DNA from: Acanthamoeba lenticulata
Lineage: Eukaryota; Discosea; Longamoebia; Acanthamoebidae
DNA: 25,094 nt
Reading direction: 5' to 3'
NCBI GenBank assembly: GCA_002179805.1
Contig: NAVB01000362.1
Span: 1 to 25,094 of the forward strand
Each line of letters begins with the position of its first letter. Positions within the stretch are counted from its first letter, which is position 1. The translations under genes and the position numbers were made by a program. Below the pieces are notes generated by a model, which saw only the letters and a list, made by a program, of their open reading frames with translations, made no database searches and was not told the DNA's origin. Positions 1 to 10,829 of this stretch are shown one piece after another.

Positions 1-48
1 ATATTTCCTCTTCTTTAACGCCCACTATCCATTGTGGGGCACCCTCAG

Positions 49-708
49 CTACGTGGCTGTTGACCCACAAGGACGCGCTTGTGGAACCATCTTGGAGGCC
101 GCCCAGAAAAAGGTAACCCTCCGCACCGATTCTTCGCTTTAGGGAGGGGCGGTGGGCGCATGTGCGCACATTGATGGAACCGCTGCTGATGCCGTATTCT
201 CGTGAACATGGTGGGGTCGCTCTTGCATGTCCGCTTCATCAACCAGGGCATGCGCACTGGTCTTGTTGTGACCAGCCGCATCACTGACGCGACCCCGGCC
301 GCCTTCTCCTCCCATTCCATCACTCGGTGAGCCGCCACAATGCCCTCACGAGCCACCTTTTGAAGGCAGAAAAAACCAACCAAAAGCTTCTGGGAAACTA
401 TTCGTGGCAAATGGCGCGCATCAGGTCCAATCAGGAGTTCATCGCATCGCAGCAGGTCAGCAAGGGCATCGACATTCTCTTTGGCGGAGGTCGCGACTAC
501 TTCTTGCCGGAGAGCGAGGGCGGCCTGCGTAAGGACGGGAAGAATCTGCTTCAAGAGGCTGCCAAGTCGGGAGTCACGGTGGCGACTACACTCACCGAGT
601 TCAACGCCATCAACAAGATCCCGACTCTCGGCCTTTTTGCCCTCTCAAACGTACACGCCCCTCTCTCCCGTTTCAGGTTTCTGTCTTCAGCAAGCGGTTA
701 GTTGGGAG

Positions 709-740
<32 letters not shown>

Positions 741-2278
741 AAAGAGGAAAAAGAAAGGTGACTCACTTCTCCTTCAACAGATGGACTACACTATCGACAG
801 GAACCCAGAACAGCCCACGCTGGCCCAGATGACGGCCAAGGCGCTGGGCTTGCTGACGGATTCCCCGAATGGATTCTTCCTCATGGTGGAAGGCTCTCGG
901 ATTGATCACGCCGGGCACGACAATGGTACCAACAGGCACACCTACCCGTGGCGAGCTATCTTAAGGTGAAGGCCACCAGCAGTTTCTTAATAGTCTCTCC
1001 TTCCCGCCTCAGACGCCGCCGCCCACTATCGCGAAGTGCTGGCTTACAACGAAGCGCTCAAGGTATATCTCTCCCTCGCTTCGATGGATCTTTTTCGGCC
1101 GCCACACGAACAAACAAACAAACAAACAAACAAACAAATAAACTAAACCAAACCGAACAGGAAGTCATCGCCTTTGCCGAAAAGGACGGCAACACCCTGG
1201 TAGTGAGCGTGTCGGACCATGAAACCGGCGGACTCACTCTCGGACGTACGCCTCGCGATGGCGGTTATCCCGTCTACCAATGGTGCGCCACCGCCGTTGC
1301 CAAAATTGAGATTTTTATTCCCTTATGACCAAACCAAACCAAACCAAACCAAACAATGCCATGGCTGGTCTTGCGGCGTGCTGTGGTGCAGGTACCCCGA
1401 TGTGCTCCGGGCTGTTCAAGCGTCATCGAGGCAAATGGCGACCGTTATCTTGGCTGTGGGCTCGAACGTCACAGAGCGACTGGCCAAGGCACAGACCGTC
1501 CTGAAGGAGAACACTGGTGCGCGTTGTCCGCCTTCCTCCCGCATCGCTGTCGCTAGTCCCAATCATGGTTGCTGGTGCCATGGCAACCCTCCTCCTCCTC
1601 TTCTTCTTGCTCATCGATCGACCGCGACGGCGCGACGATAGGATTCGACTTGTCCGAGGAGGAGCTGGCCCTGCTGAAACCCGCTCTGCAGACTACGCCA
1701 CAGGGCATACCTCTGCTGAACGTGATTGGCAACATCATTGCCTATCGTGCGGGCATTGCGTGGACGACCCTAGGTCACACCGGTGCGCGTTCTTTGTTGG
1801 CCCAATTGAATTGAACCCATCATTAGTGCGTCGTCTGATCTTACGAGGGGGGGGGGCTGCGGCTAGGTGTGGACATCAACCTCTACTCCTACACCAAAGC
1901 ACGCAATGTCACTTTGCCGGGTGCCGCGATAACCGATGAGGTGAGCTCCGACAACACTGCGCAGTGTTCCCTTTCCCCTTGTTTGTTGGCGCCAAGTGCT
2001 GACTTGAGTGCGGGACTCGCGACAATCCAAGTTTGGCAATGGCGGGAACTTGGAAAACTTCGATCTGGGCAAGTATCTCATCGACGTTGGCGCCTTTGAT
2101 GTCGCCGCCATCACGCGGGACCTGGCGTACGTTCCTTCTCTTCTCTCACCCTTATGTGGTCGAAGAAAAGCGAGAGATTGATTTCCTCACGATGCTGTTG
2201 TACAGCAACTTCAACCCGAACGGGCCGGCAAAGAGGCAGCACTGGCTTGGTGAGGATCCCTACCATCCCGACCTGTAA
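49..2278 (+). CDS. Alkaline phosphatase, PHO8-like, 3' part (11 exons)
   Basis: Metal-dependent phosphomonoesterase, probably vacuolar or secreted, releasing phosphate from organic esters. Exons read as 49-112, 247-326, 425-650, 781-925, 1013-1062, 1161-1282, 1392-1516, 1642-1782, 1867-1940, 2032-2126, 2206-2278; every junction is GT-AG and keeps frame, giving 397 residues to a TAA stop. Visible motifs in order: [25 protein letters not shown] (matching the Asp/Thr Mg site), [30 protein letters not shown] (Glu, Asp and His ligands), [12 protein letters not shown] (Asp-His pair) and AWTTLGHTG (last His ligand) followed by VDINLYSY. The nucleophilic Ser and signal or anchor sequence lie upstream of the window, so the gene is partial. 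The 49 start is an exon acceptor (CCCTCAG), not a start codon; no ATG is visible. Order and spacing of motifs match the fungal vacuolar enzyme family. Introns carry simple repeats. Very likely functional. Confidence 0.93.
1109..1138 (+). repeat. (AAAC)n microsatellite inside an intron
   Basis: About seven copies of the tetramer AAAC/CAAA lie in the alkaline phosphatase intron 1063-1160, just before the acceptor AACAG. It lies outside the coding sequence and replaces the usual pyrimidine tract, so the acceptor here has an A/C-rich rather than T-rich approach. Confidence 0.85.
1329..1354 (+). repeat. (AAACC)n microsatellite inside an intron
   Basis: Five copies of a pentamer AAACC lie in the alkaline phosphatase intron 1283-1391. 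Together with the AAAC tract in the previous-but-one intron this shows independent expansion of related A/C-rich repeats in introns of one gene. A third simple tract, (GA)n at about 710-755, lies in intron 651-780. Confidence 0.8.
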
Positions 2279-2415
2279 CCGGTTGGGACCGGGTCGTTTG
2301 CTTTTTTTTTTGAATGAAACGTCAAAAGAAAACGTTACTTGGGGCTTTTTCCTTTGCCTTTTTTAACGAAACGCCCGCGAGCAGCCTTTTTCTGTAATCG
2401 AGATCAAATACACAC

Positions 2416-3705
2416 ATGCCCATGGAAGGCTCTTCTTCAGCAACCATGCTGGAGAGCTGGGCTGTCTTCCTTCCTTTCGTGTGCACAACGGCCACTATAG
2501 CCCTTTTTTTCAGCCCTTGGTACACCCTATCTCCCTCCCAGTGACGGTGACAAAAGAACCGCGTGATAAGAAGTGCTGTTGGTGTGGTGGGTGGTGGTGG
2601 TGGTGAGGAAAACGGTTGTTTGTGGGTTGGTCAGAGGTGGTCGCGCTTCGTTTGGTTTTTATATACTTTACGAGGACATTTTTCTTTATTTTAGGTTTTT
2701 TTTTGGTTTTCCCCAACAGAACGAAGAGGGAGTCCGACGTGCTAGGAGGCGCCGGCGTTTGGGCTGTGGTGTTGACTGGGGCGGGGCGGGGGCTGTGACA
2801 GGCCTACGGTGGCGGAGATGAAGGCAAAGCAAAGCGTGGAGGGACGACCCTACGCACCGTTCCTGGCCATGAGCGGCAACTGCTTTCTCTGGGCCACGTA
2901 CGGCCTTTTATTTCGCGACCCGACTGTCATCTTGACCAACGCTGTGGGACTCTTCCTCTCCCTCTACTACGTGTACACGTACTTCTCTGTTGCCAAGCTG
3001 TCTGAGAGGGTGAGATCTCCATCCAATCCCATCATCATCATCATCACCACCGTTGTCCTTTCTGCATTCTCTTCATGGACGCTCAATTCAGTCAGCAGTT
3101 ACTCGCTTCCTCACGCTCGCTCTCTTGGGACAGGAACCGCTGGCACAGCACGCCATCTGGGGCGGTGCCGCCGTGGTCGGAGCGGTGATATTCGTTCTCA
3201 CCTTCTCTACGACCCCCAAGCTTCACATGGGCCTTCTTGGCGCCTTGGCCTCGATGATCATGTTTGGCGCTCCTCTCATGCAAATTGTACGTCTGGCTCT
3301 CCATTTCGTTCTGGGCAGGGGTTTCTGCACACGCAACTGGGGGTGTAAACCTTCTCTTCTTTTTTGTGTGCGTGCGCGTGTGTATGTACGCCAATGTGGT
3401 CACAGTGGACAGTTGTGCGGACACGAAGTACCCGTACAATGTCGTTTCCACTTTCCATCATGAGCTGTCTGGTGACTCTCTCCTGGACGGCTTATGGCCT
3501 TCACGTTGCTGACAACTTCATCTTCTACCCAAATGCTGTTGGGTACGACCTTTTCGTCTTAGGTGGCGACATTGGGCTTCCCCCCCACTTATGCCATGAA
3601 CCTGCTTTTTTTTTTTTTTTCAGGTTTCTTCTTGCGTGCGGTCAGATCTCCCTCTTTGCGCTGTACCCGTCCTCTGCGCCCATCATTGTGGACCTCAGTC
3701 TGTGA
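2416..3705 (+). CDS. SWEET (MtN3/saliva) sugar transporter, 5 exons
   Basis: Uniporter-type membrane protein for sugars, in plasma or internal membrane. Exons read as 2416-2519, 2802-3009, 3134-3286, 3406-3542, 3624-3705; all junctions are GT-AG and in frame, giving 227 residues, which is the usual SWEET length. Exon 1 encodes TM1 ending FFSPW; exon 2 continues PTVAEMKAKQSVEGRP, the loop typical of the first MtN3 repeat, then TM2 (NCFLWATYGLLF) and TM3 (NAVGLFLSLYYVYTYF). Exon 3 gives linker TM4 and TM5; exon 4 has the second-repeat loop RTRSTRTMSFPLS, TM6 (LSWTAYGL) and FYPNAVG; exon 5 completes TM7. The paired P-T-V, Asn-Ala-Val-Gly and W-x-x-Y-G-L features of the family are present in both halves. 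A second ATG two codons downstream (2422) could equally be the start. Begins 138 bases after the phosphatase stop. The C-terminal tail is very short. Which sugar is carried cannot be read from the sequence. Confidence 0.9.
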
Positions 3706-3924
3706 GTGCGCCTTCGGGCCAGGTCGTCCATAAAGACTTTTAAGGTTATGTGCAAAGAGAGAGAGACAAGGGCATTGCCTTGTTGCTTGGGTAAGAGAGA
3801 ATGATACAACACACGATGATGATCGATGGCCGACCAGAGAGCCAAAAAGAGTAAAAAAAACAAAAAACAAACAGAAGATAAAATAACAAAATCAGCAAAA
3901 ACAACAAAAATTTGCGGAATATTC
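3706..3924. other. Convergent 3' intergenic region
   Basis: The SWEET gene (+) and the large surface-protein gene (-) converge here with 219 bases between stop codons. The stretch is A-rich on the + strand from 3845 to 3910 (runs of A with CAAAAAC interruptions), consistent with shared 3' untranslated DNA. No canonical AATAAA is seen on the + strand immediately after the SWEET stop. No further gene is supported. Confidence 0.6.
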
Positions 3925-6900
3925 TCACGCTGATTCCCAGTGCTTCTTGTTGAGGGCGAAGTTCGAGTCGCGCACGTTGGGATCGCTCACTGGATCTGCT
4001 GCTTGGAACAGGTCGTTGCCGAAGTGGTGATGAAGCATCACTTCCGCCAGCGCTTCCTTGGCTGTTTCGGGACTGCCGCTGCCTGAAGCACGTGCTGCTG
4101 CTAGCGGAGGCTTAGGCGAAGCCCCACCAGCCGATGCGCTCTTCCTCTTCTTCCAGACCAGGAAACCCACCACCGCAGCGATGGCGCCCAGCAGAGCGAC
4201 CAGACCGAGCGCCACGGCAATACCCACACCAGCCCCGACCGCAGAGGAGCCCGAGCCGCCGGCACCTGCAGCGACGGCCTTTGGCTTTTTGCTGGAGGAC
4301 GGGCTGGGTGAAGTCGTCTTGGATGGCGAGGGCGAAGAGCTACGCGTGGGTGACGGGGAAGCTGAGATCTGAGTGGGCGTAACGGAACCAGTAGCGCCAG
4401 GAGAAGTGCTGTGCTGGGAGACGCTCGGTGAAGCGCTGGTCGAAGGGCTGCTCGAACGGGAAGGAGTGACCAATGAAGCGCTGGCCGAAGCGCTTGTGAG
4501 CAAGATCGACGACGAGGTTGTAGGCGAAGCCGTAGGCGAGAGGAACGGCGTGGTTGTTTGTGTAGGCGAGCTCGTAGGAGTGAGGAACGGCGTGCCGATT
4601 TGCGTGAGTGAGGTTGTAGGTGAAGGCGATGGCGACGGCGATAATGAGATGACTTCAGAGGTAGCTGGAGAGGGAGATGGCGAGAAAGAAGGCGTGTTCG
4701 TGCCGGTAGGCGTGGGCGAGCGGGATGGTGTGGCGGTCCGAGTGGGCGTTCGAGAGGGCGTCCGGGACGGTGTAGGGGTCTGAGTGGGCGGTCTTGTGGA
4801 GCTAGGTGACATTGAGGCTGTGCCCGTCGGCGTTGGCGAGGGCGAGGGCGAGGCGAGGCAGCCTGTGAAGCTCAGCACACCAGTCTCACCGGCGAGTGTG
4901 CTCCAGGTCGCCGTCTGTTGGTCCGATACCGACGCAGAAGCCGCCAGGTCGAGGATGACAGAATCCGAGCCACCGGCCGTCGTCGTCGTCGTCGTGGTAG
5001 CCCATGTTTGGTTCGCGCCCAGTGTCGGCCGTAGCACAAGCCAGTAGGTTGCGCCTGAGAGAAGGCGGATGCCGTTCGCTGGAGCGGAGAACGAGCTCGG
5101 TGCTGTGGACGCGAAAGAAGTCGTGACTCCATCCACGATGAAATCGGTGCCGGCTATGACCGCGCCTGGTTGGCTGCCACCAGCGGCGTCGTCCCACAGC
5201 TGGGCTTGAGTCAGCACCACGTAGGACGAGGGGTTGGAGTCCGATAGCCAACTGGGGATCAGCTGCAGGCTCACGCTTAGCGCATAGATCGTGAGGTCGC
5301 GTGTGACCATGAACCGCTGAGCAAGCAAGTCGCCCGACAGACCCGTGGCCGTGGTCGAGGCGAGGTTGTCGCGCAGCGTCTGTTGCGTGCAGGGCGAGGG
5401 CGAGGGGGAAGGGCTCCTCGATGGAGTTGGCGAGCGCGAGGGCGTCACAGAGGGCGTTGGCGTGCGCGAGGGTGACGGCGATGGGCACACGAAAAAGCGT
5501 GCGCGCCCGGCGTAGTTGACGTTGCTTGTGGTCAACCCCGAAGCGGCCGTAGAGTTGGCGATCGGGACTAACGAAGCCGTCGCGCCCGACGTCACAAGGA
5601 GCTGACCCGCACGGACGAGGCTGTTCGATGGCGGGGTCTGCGGGACAGGCGCCAGCATCCAGGCCGAGTTCACGGTCGCCTGCGTGCTGAACACGAGCCA
5701 GTAGATCGTATCGGCCGCGAGCGTCACAGACGTCACAGTGCTAACCGTGAATTCTGCCCACCGGTAGGAGCCGATCGAGGGCCCGGTGCTGGCCGTGCCG
5801 GTTCGGTTGGTGATGGGGGACATATCGAATGTGGTGAGCGTGGTGCCTGGCTGGCCACTCGTCGCGTTGTTGGCGCACAGGCTCATGAAGTTGCCGGCGA
5901 GACCGCCGAGGGTGATGCGCGTGGTAGTGATCCACAGCAGGTCAAACGTCACGCTGGTCACAGTGACGCTCTGCGTGACCGTGAAAGATTGTGCCGCAGG
6001 GCCGTTGTTCGAGTTGAGGTTCCACGTGTCGCCAGCCAACGGTGTCATCGGCCCGATTATGGTGCACGATACCGAGGGTGGCCGCAGCTGCCAGGGCCAC
6101 GTCGTGGGCACTGTGCAGTCGTACATGCTCATCTTGGCCGCCGGGCTGTAGGCCACACTCAACGCGGTGCTCGCGTCGACGTAGGCGCTCGACGAAGAGG
6201 TCACCAGGAGGGGACCCACGCTGGCCAATTTCCCGGCACCCGTGGCTGTGGGGTCGGCCACGACCGCACCGATGGCCAAGCCCGTCGAGCTACCCAAGCC
6301 CTTGACTTGTAATACGAGGAAATAGGTCGTGCCAGGGGCCAGCGAGATCAACGAGGTGGCGTTGACGATGAATGACGCCCAGCGATAAGTGCCCACATAC
6401 ACGCTAGAGCCTGTGCGGCCGCTCTGGTTGATGAGAGTCGACAGGTCAAACTCGCCCACGACGTCGCCTGGAAGCATGAGTCCGCTGGATGCCTGCTGGT
6501 GAATCTATTATAGATAATAAATTATCATTAAAATAAATATAAATAACCGAAAATGTCGGTAATCAGTTATCACCACCTTTGGCGCGGGGGGAGGGGGAAG
6601 GAGGAGGAAGGGAAGGAGCCCCTTTGAAGGATTTCCAACGTACACGTAAAGAATGACCTAGCTGGCTGAGCGTGATGAGCGTGTTGGGAGTCACCTCTGC
6701 CCAAAGTAGGCCGAATGACACCGAAGTCGTGTTCAAGGCCTGCGACACCGTGAATGCTTGCGCGGCGGGACCGTTGACGCTGTTGGAATTTATCGTAGTG
6801 TCCAAGGCCGATGCATCCAACGCGGCTGCCATGTCGCCGGACAAACACGACACTGGCGACGGCGTTGGTGGCGCGACTGTGGGCGGACCCGCAGTAGGCT

Positions 6901-9900
6901 CCCCTGTGGCGGAGGGTGACGGCGAGGGGGACGGCGTGGGCGCGGTGCACTCGAAGAAACGTGCCTTGCCCACAAAGTCAGCAGGCACGCCAGCCGTTTG
7001 GCCGTAGATGCCCGATGCGTTGGTTGACAGCAGTGGGCCCGTCGCGACAACAACAGCGTCCGGCTGGGGTGACGTGGGCTTGGTGATGGCCCACGAGACG
7101 GAGTTTGATGACTGAGTGTTGAACACCAAGTGATAAGTGGTGTTGGGCGAAAGCGAAATGGGTATCGTCGCGTTCACCACGATCTCGGCCCAGCGGAACG
7201 ATGGCAGCCGCGCCGTGCCACCGTAGGCGCCTGACTGCCCATTCGTGCCCCAAAGATCAAAAGCGCCTATGGGCGTACCAGGCAGACCAGTTGTGGGATC
7301 GGCCAAGTAGATCTGGTCGTGTCGCGTTAGAATTAAGTAAAAAAAAAGAAGAAAAGAAAGAAAAAAGAAAAGGAAGATATAAAGGTGCAGGTAGCTGTTG
7401 GGGTTGGGGTGGGGGGGGGGAAACGTTGTTGAGTACCCGGAGGAAGTTTAGGCCGGTGGCCAATGTCACTTGAGTGTTGGTCGTCCACAGGAGGTAAACC
7501 GATAAGGCACTGATTACAACAGGCCGTTTTACAGAGAAGGGCTGCGTGGCGGGTCCGTTGTTATTGTTGTTGAGAAGCCAAGAGAAGTCAAGCATCTCGT
7601 CTGATGTAGCGCCCACCATGCTGCACGTGTCTGGGGTGGCCACAGCAGGCGCCAGGGCAGTACATTCGAGGAAACGCGCCTTGCCCACATAGCCCGCCGG
7701 CACACCCACACTAGAGGCGCTGAGGAAGCTCGTGCCATTTACATAGCCCTTAGTAGAAGAAGAAGAAGAAGAAGAAGACGACGAAGTCGTGGCTAGGCTG
7801 CCATTGACCAACATGGGACCCACACTGGCCAAGTAAGAGGACGCCAGTGGATCCGGCAGAGTGGCCGCTGGAGCCAGCGACCACGAAACACTCACGCCGC
7901 TGGTGGTGGTGGTGGTGCCAAGGTCAAGCACGAGAAAGTAACTCACTCCAGCTATCAGTGTGATGGGTGTGGGTGCGCGCGCTAGAAATTCCGCCCATCG
8001 GAGAGTGCTATCCGAAGAAGAAGCTGCAGCTCCTGGGTCGGCACTGGCCATCTTCAGGTTGAAGAAGCCCACGGTGGCATTTGGCAAGCCGTTCTGATCC
8101 GCAGTGACAATCTGACAACAACAACAAGGAACGAAGAACAAATTACAAAAAATTAAAAAAAATAAAAAATAAAATAGAAGAATAAAAATTAAAAAAAATA
8201 TAAATAAAATAGAAGAATAAAGCAAACACGCTCAGCCAGCTAGGTAAAAAATAAATTCTCATACAGAAATAAAAATAACAGTGGGGGGAGTTGTACCCAG
8301 AGAGCATCGCTGGTACCGCCGGCAAGATTAAGTGTGAAAGTCGAACTGCTGCTGCTGCTGCTTACTTTCCAGAGTAATTCCAGCGCAACAGCCGCCACGC
8401 GCAGGGTTTGCACCACACTGAAGCCCAATGCTGTGAGCGCGGGCTGCACGCTGGCTGGTAAACCAACAAAAACACTGGTACTATCACTACCGCGGGTGGT
8501 GGTGGTGGTGGTGCTGCCTAACTGGCACGGCGTTGAGGTCGACGCTGACGACGGCCACGAGAGCCGGGAATAAATCGGTATCGGCAACAAGTTATTTGAG
8601 CAGCCATCCAGCTGTACCGAAATGGCGTTGTACTTGCGTGGCCTTGTGATGCTGCCCTCGGCGATCCAAGTGTCCAGGACGACCGAATCGTTTGACGTTG
8701 GAATGTAGCTGTTGGCCAGCCGAGGAGAAGCTACGCTAGCCAGTGACGGCCAATGGAACGCCAGCCAGTACGCACTGTCTGCCGCGAGCCTCAAGCCGCC
8801 TCCACTACTACTACTGACGACAGGCACGAAGGGCACAGGAAAGCTGCCCGTACGACGAGACCATACAAACGAACCCACCAGCACACCTTCGTAGGGCGAT
8901 AATGATGATGCGTCCTCGGCATAAATAGACATCTGGGCCAGTGTAAGTGACTCGAAGAGGTTGTTCTCCAGATTCAAGACCACTCCGTAGATCACCATAT
9001 CGCTGTCAGGTCGGACCACCAAACGCTGGTACAGCGTATAAGTGTCATAGATCAGCGGATTCCAACTCGAATCTCCATCAAAAAAGGCTAAAGAAGAGCT
9101 TAGCGTCCTTTGTGCACATGCTGGTGAAGACGAAGGTGAGGGCGTAGGAGAGGGTGAGCGTGATGCTGCCCGCGAAGTGGAAGGTGAGGGAGTTACTGGC
9201 AATGTCGCGGACGGCGAAAGCGAGGTGGACGGCGATATTGAAGGTGTGCGCGATATGGTGGGCGACGGTGAGCGCGTGGTCGAGGGAGAGCGTATGGGCG
9301 TCATTGATGGTGACGATGTACGAGAAGGAGTGGGTGTAGATGAAGGGGTAGAGGAAGGAGTGCGCGTGGGGGTAAAGCTGCGCGTGGGTGACCTCGAGGA
9401 TGTGGCCGAGGGCGAATTGGAGGAAGACATCGTCGGGGAAGGTGAGTAAGTGGGAGTGCTAGACGGTGTGGTGGACGATGATGGAGAGTAAGAGGGTGTT
9501 GTTGAGGCCGAAGGTGAGAAAGAGGGAGTGTTGGAAGCAGAGGGGGAGAAGGAGGGAGTAGTGGAAGGCGTGGGCGAAAAAGAGGGCGACGGGATGCATT
9601 GGCAAGAAACCGCATCTGTGCAACCATAAAGGTCCACTTTGAGGCTAGCAACTTCATTGCCCAAGTCTTCTGAGGTTCCCCAAGATGTTGTAAAGGACTC
9701 CCACTGGTCATAAGAGACACCGATACCATACTCCATTCTGTAGAGACCGCTCTTGTTCGTCACCAGCCGGTCGGTCGTTGTCCAAATGCCTGCTGTTCCT
9801 CCTCCTCCTCCTCCTCCTTCCCCAGGCAGTGACTTGACCTGGAAATCGATAACAAGCCAGTAAAAAGTGCCCCAGTCAAATTGAACGCCACCAGGGCTCA

Positions 9901-10546
9901 CGGTGCTGAACGTGTGCCTCCAGGTCGACGACGACGACGACGAGGACGACGACGCCGAGCTTGGTAAAACAGTCTCACTTGCAAGGTCAAACTCTCCCCC
10001 TTCCAGCGGCGAATTGGGCGTACTGAAATCATCAGTATAAAAGCGTATGCTTGAGATCCACCAGCCCACCACGTCTGAAGATAATGGTGAAGAAGAAGAA
10101 GAAGAAGAAGCAGAAGAATTGGCCACAACAACAGTCGCTACTTGGAGGTCTGCCACGCACCCGGGGCAGGCAGGAGCGTTGGGTGGTTAGGATAACTGAT
10201 CAGCGCGATGTGTGGAGGGCTCAGGTTGGTGGGTACCAGTGGTCAGCTCAAGCGTGACACTTGTGATGGTCATGTAGTAATTCTCACCATAGTAAACATA
10301 GCCGTTGGCAAGTGAGACATTTAACACAGGTGTCAATAGAAGAAAAGAGTTGCCCGACGTAAAAGCGCCTTGAAGAGGGCACTGCTGCTGGGGGGCAGTA
10401 TCATCACTTTGTCGAGCAGCACCACTCCATGTGGTTGTTCTGGCTTCAGCCATAAATGGTGGTCGTGGCCAACCAAGAAGGTCCCGGCCGCAGAAAAAGA
10501 GGAATAAGCAGAGAATAAGGTAGGTGCTGCCCAATACCTTTTTCAT
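3925..10546 (-). CDS. Giant type I surface protein with seven related domains
   Basis: Exons on the - strand: 10546-10237, 10149-8297, 8111-7437, 7312-6644, 6504-3925, all GT-AG, in frame, 2028 residues. The start chosen (MKKVLGS) gives a clean signal peptide (residues 1-25); an in-frame codon 60 bases upstream would put a polar 20-residue leader before it. The ectodomain has seven related units of about 200-300 residues, each starting at a Cys, with the pattern QPF/SVT..., LLW, GLPGT.IG.FDL, YRWAEF, IxLxxxTTYxLVF, VGKARFFEC. This resembles the bacterial and eukaryotic 'choice-of-anchor' beta-sandwich domains of adhesins, though I cannot confirm the family. Ser/Pro/Thr linkers (SPSPTPS types) separate the units; the longest lies before a transmembrane helix near residues 1927-1953, stop-transfer KKRK and a 71-residue cytoplasmic tail. 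Poly-Ser runs come from GAA/GAC microsatellites. Likely adhesin or cell-coat protein, heavily O-glycosylated; ligand unknown. Confidence 0.85.
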
Positions 10547-10829
10547 CTTGCCCTCTATCTCTCTGGCGCCTCCTTGAGTCCACTGGTGCGCGAAACAGTT
10601 TCCCACAACAATCTAATACCCGAGGAGAGCAAGCTGTTTCTTTTGAACAACAGCAGTTCAACTGTTCTATGAGGTGCACCACGGCCGTGAGGTGAGCAGG
10701 CCTGCTCTCTTGTCTTTTTGTTTCGGGCAAGCTTTTCCTTTTTGTCCCGCACCTCCTTTTTTTGGATACAACAAAAACTACAAAAAAAAGAAAGAAAGAA
10801 AGAAAAAAAAACAGCATTTTGTTCTTTCT
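10547..10829. promoter_or_regulatory. Intergenic region upstream of the surface-protein gene
   Basis: This 283-base stretch separates the stop of the glycosyltransferase gene from the start of the surface-protein gene, both on the - strand. It must hold the 3' UTR of the first and the promoter and leader of the second. The side next to the glycosyltransferase stop (10770-10812) is an A-rich tract on the + strand, AAAGAAAGAAAG, thus a T/C-rich tract in the transcript. I see no clear TATA box. Confidence 0.45.

Noticed and set aside
2281..2320. T-rich run after the phosphatase stop as a bacterial-type terminator
   Set aside because: The gene has spliceosomal introns; a bacterial terminator makes no sense here. 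It is probably 3' untranslated DNA.
4373..4783. Open frame of 136 codons on the + strand rich in VGVGERDG
   Set aside because: It is the antisense of the Ser/Pro/Thr-coding repeats of the surface-protein gene; the repeated DNA keeps several frames open without coding.
10546..10606. Upstream start for the surface protein, 20 codons earlier
   Set aside because: It would place a polar 20-residue leader (MGNCFAHQWTQ...) before the signal peptide; the internal ATG gives a standard signal sequence. Not fully excluded.
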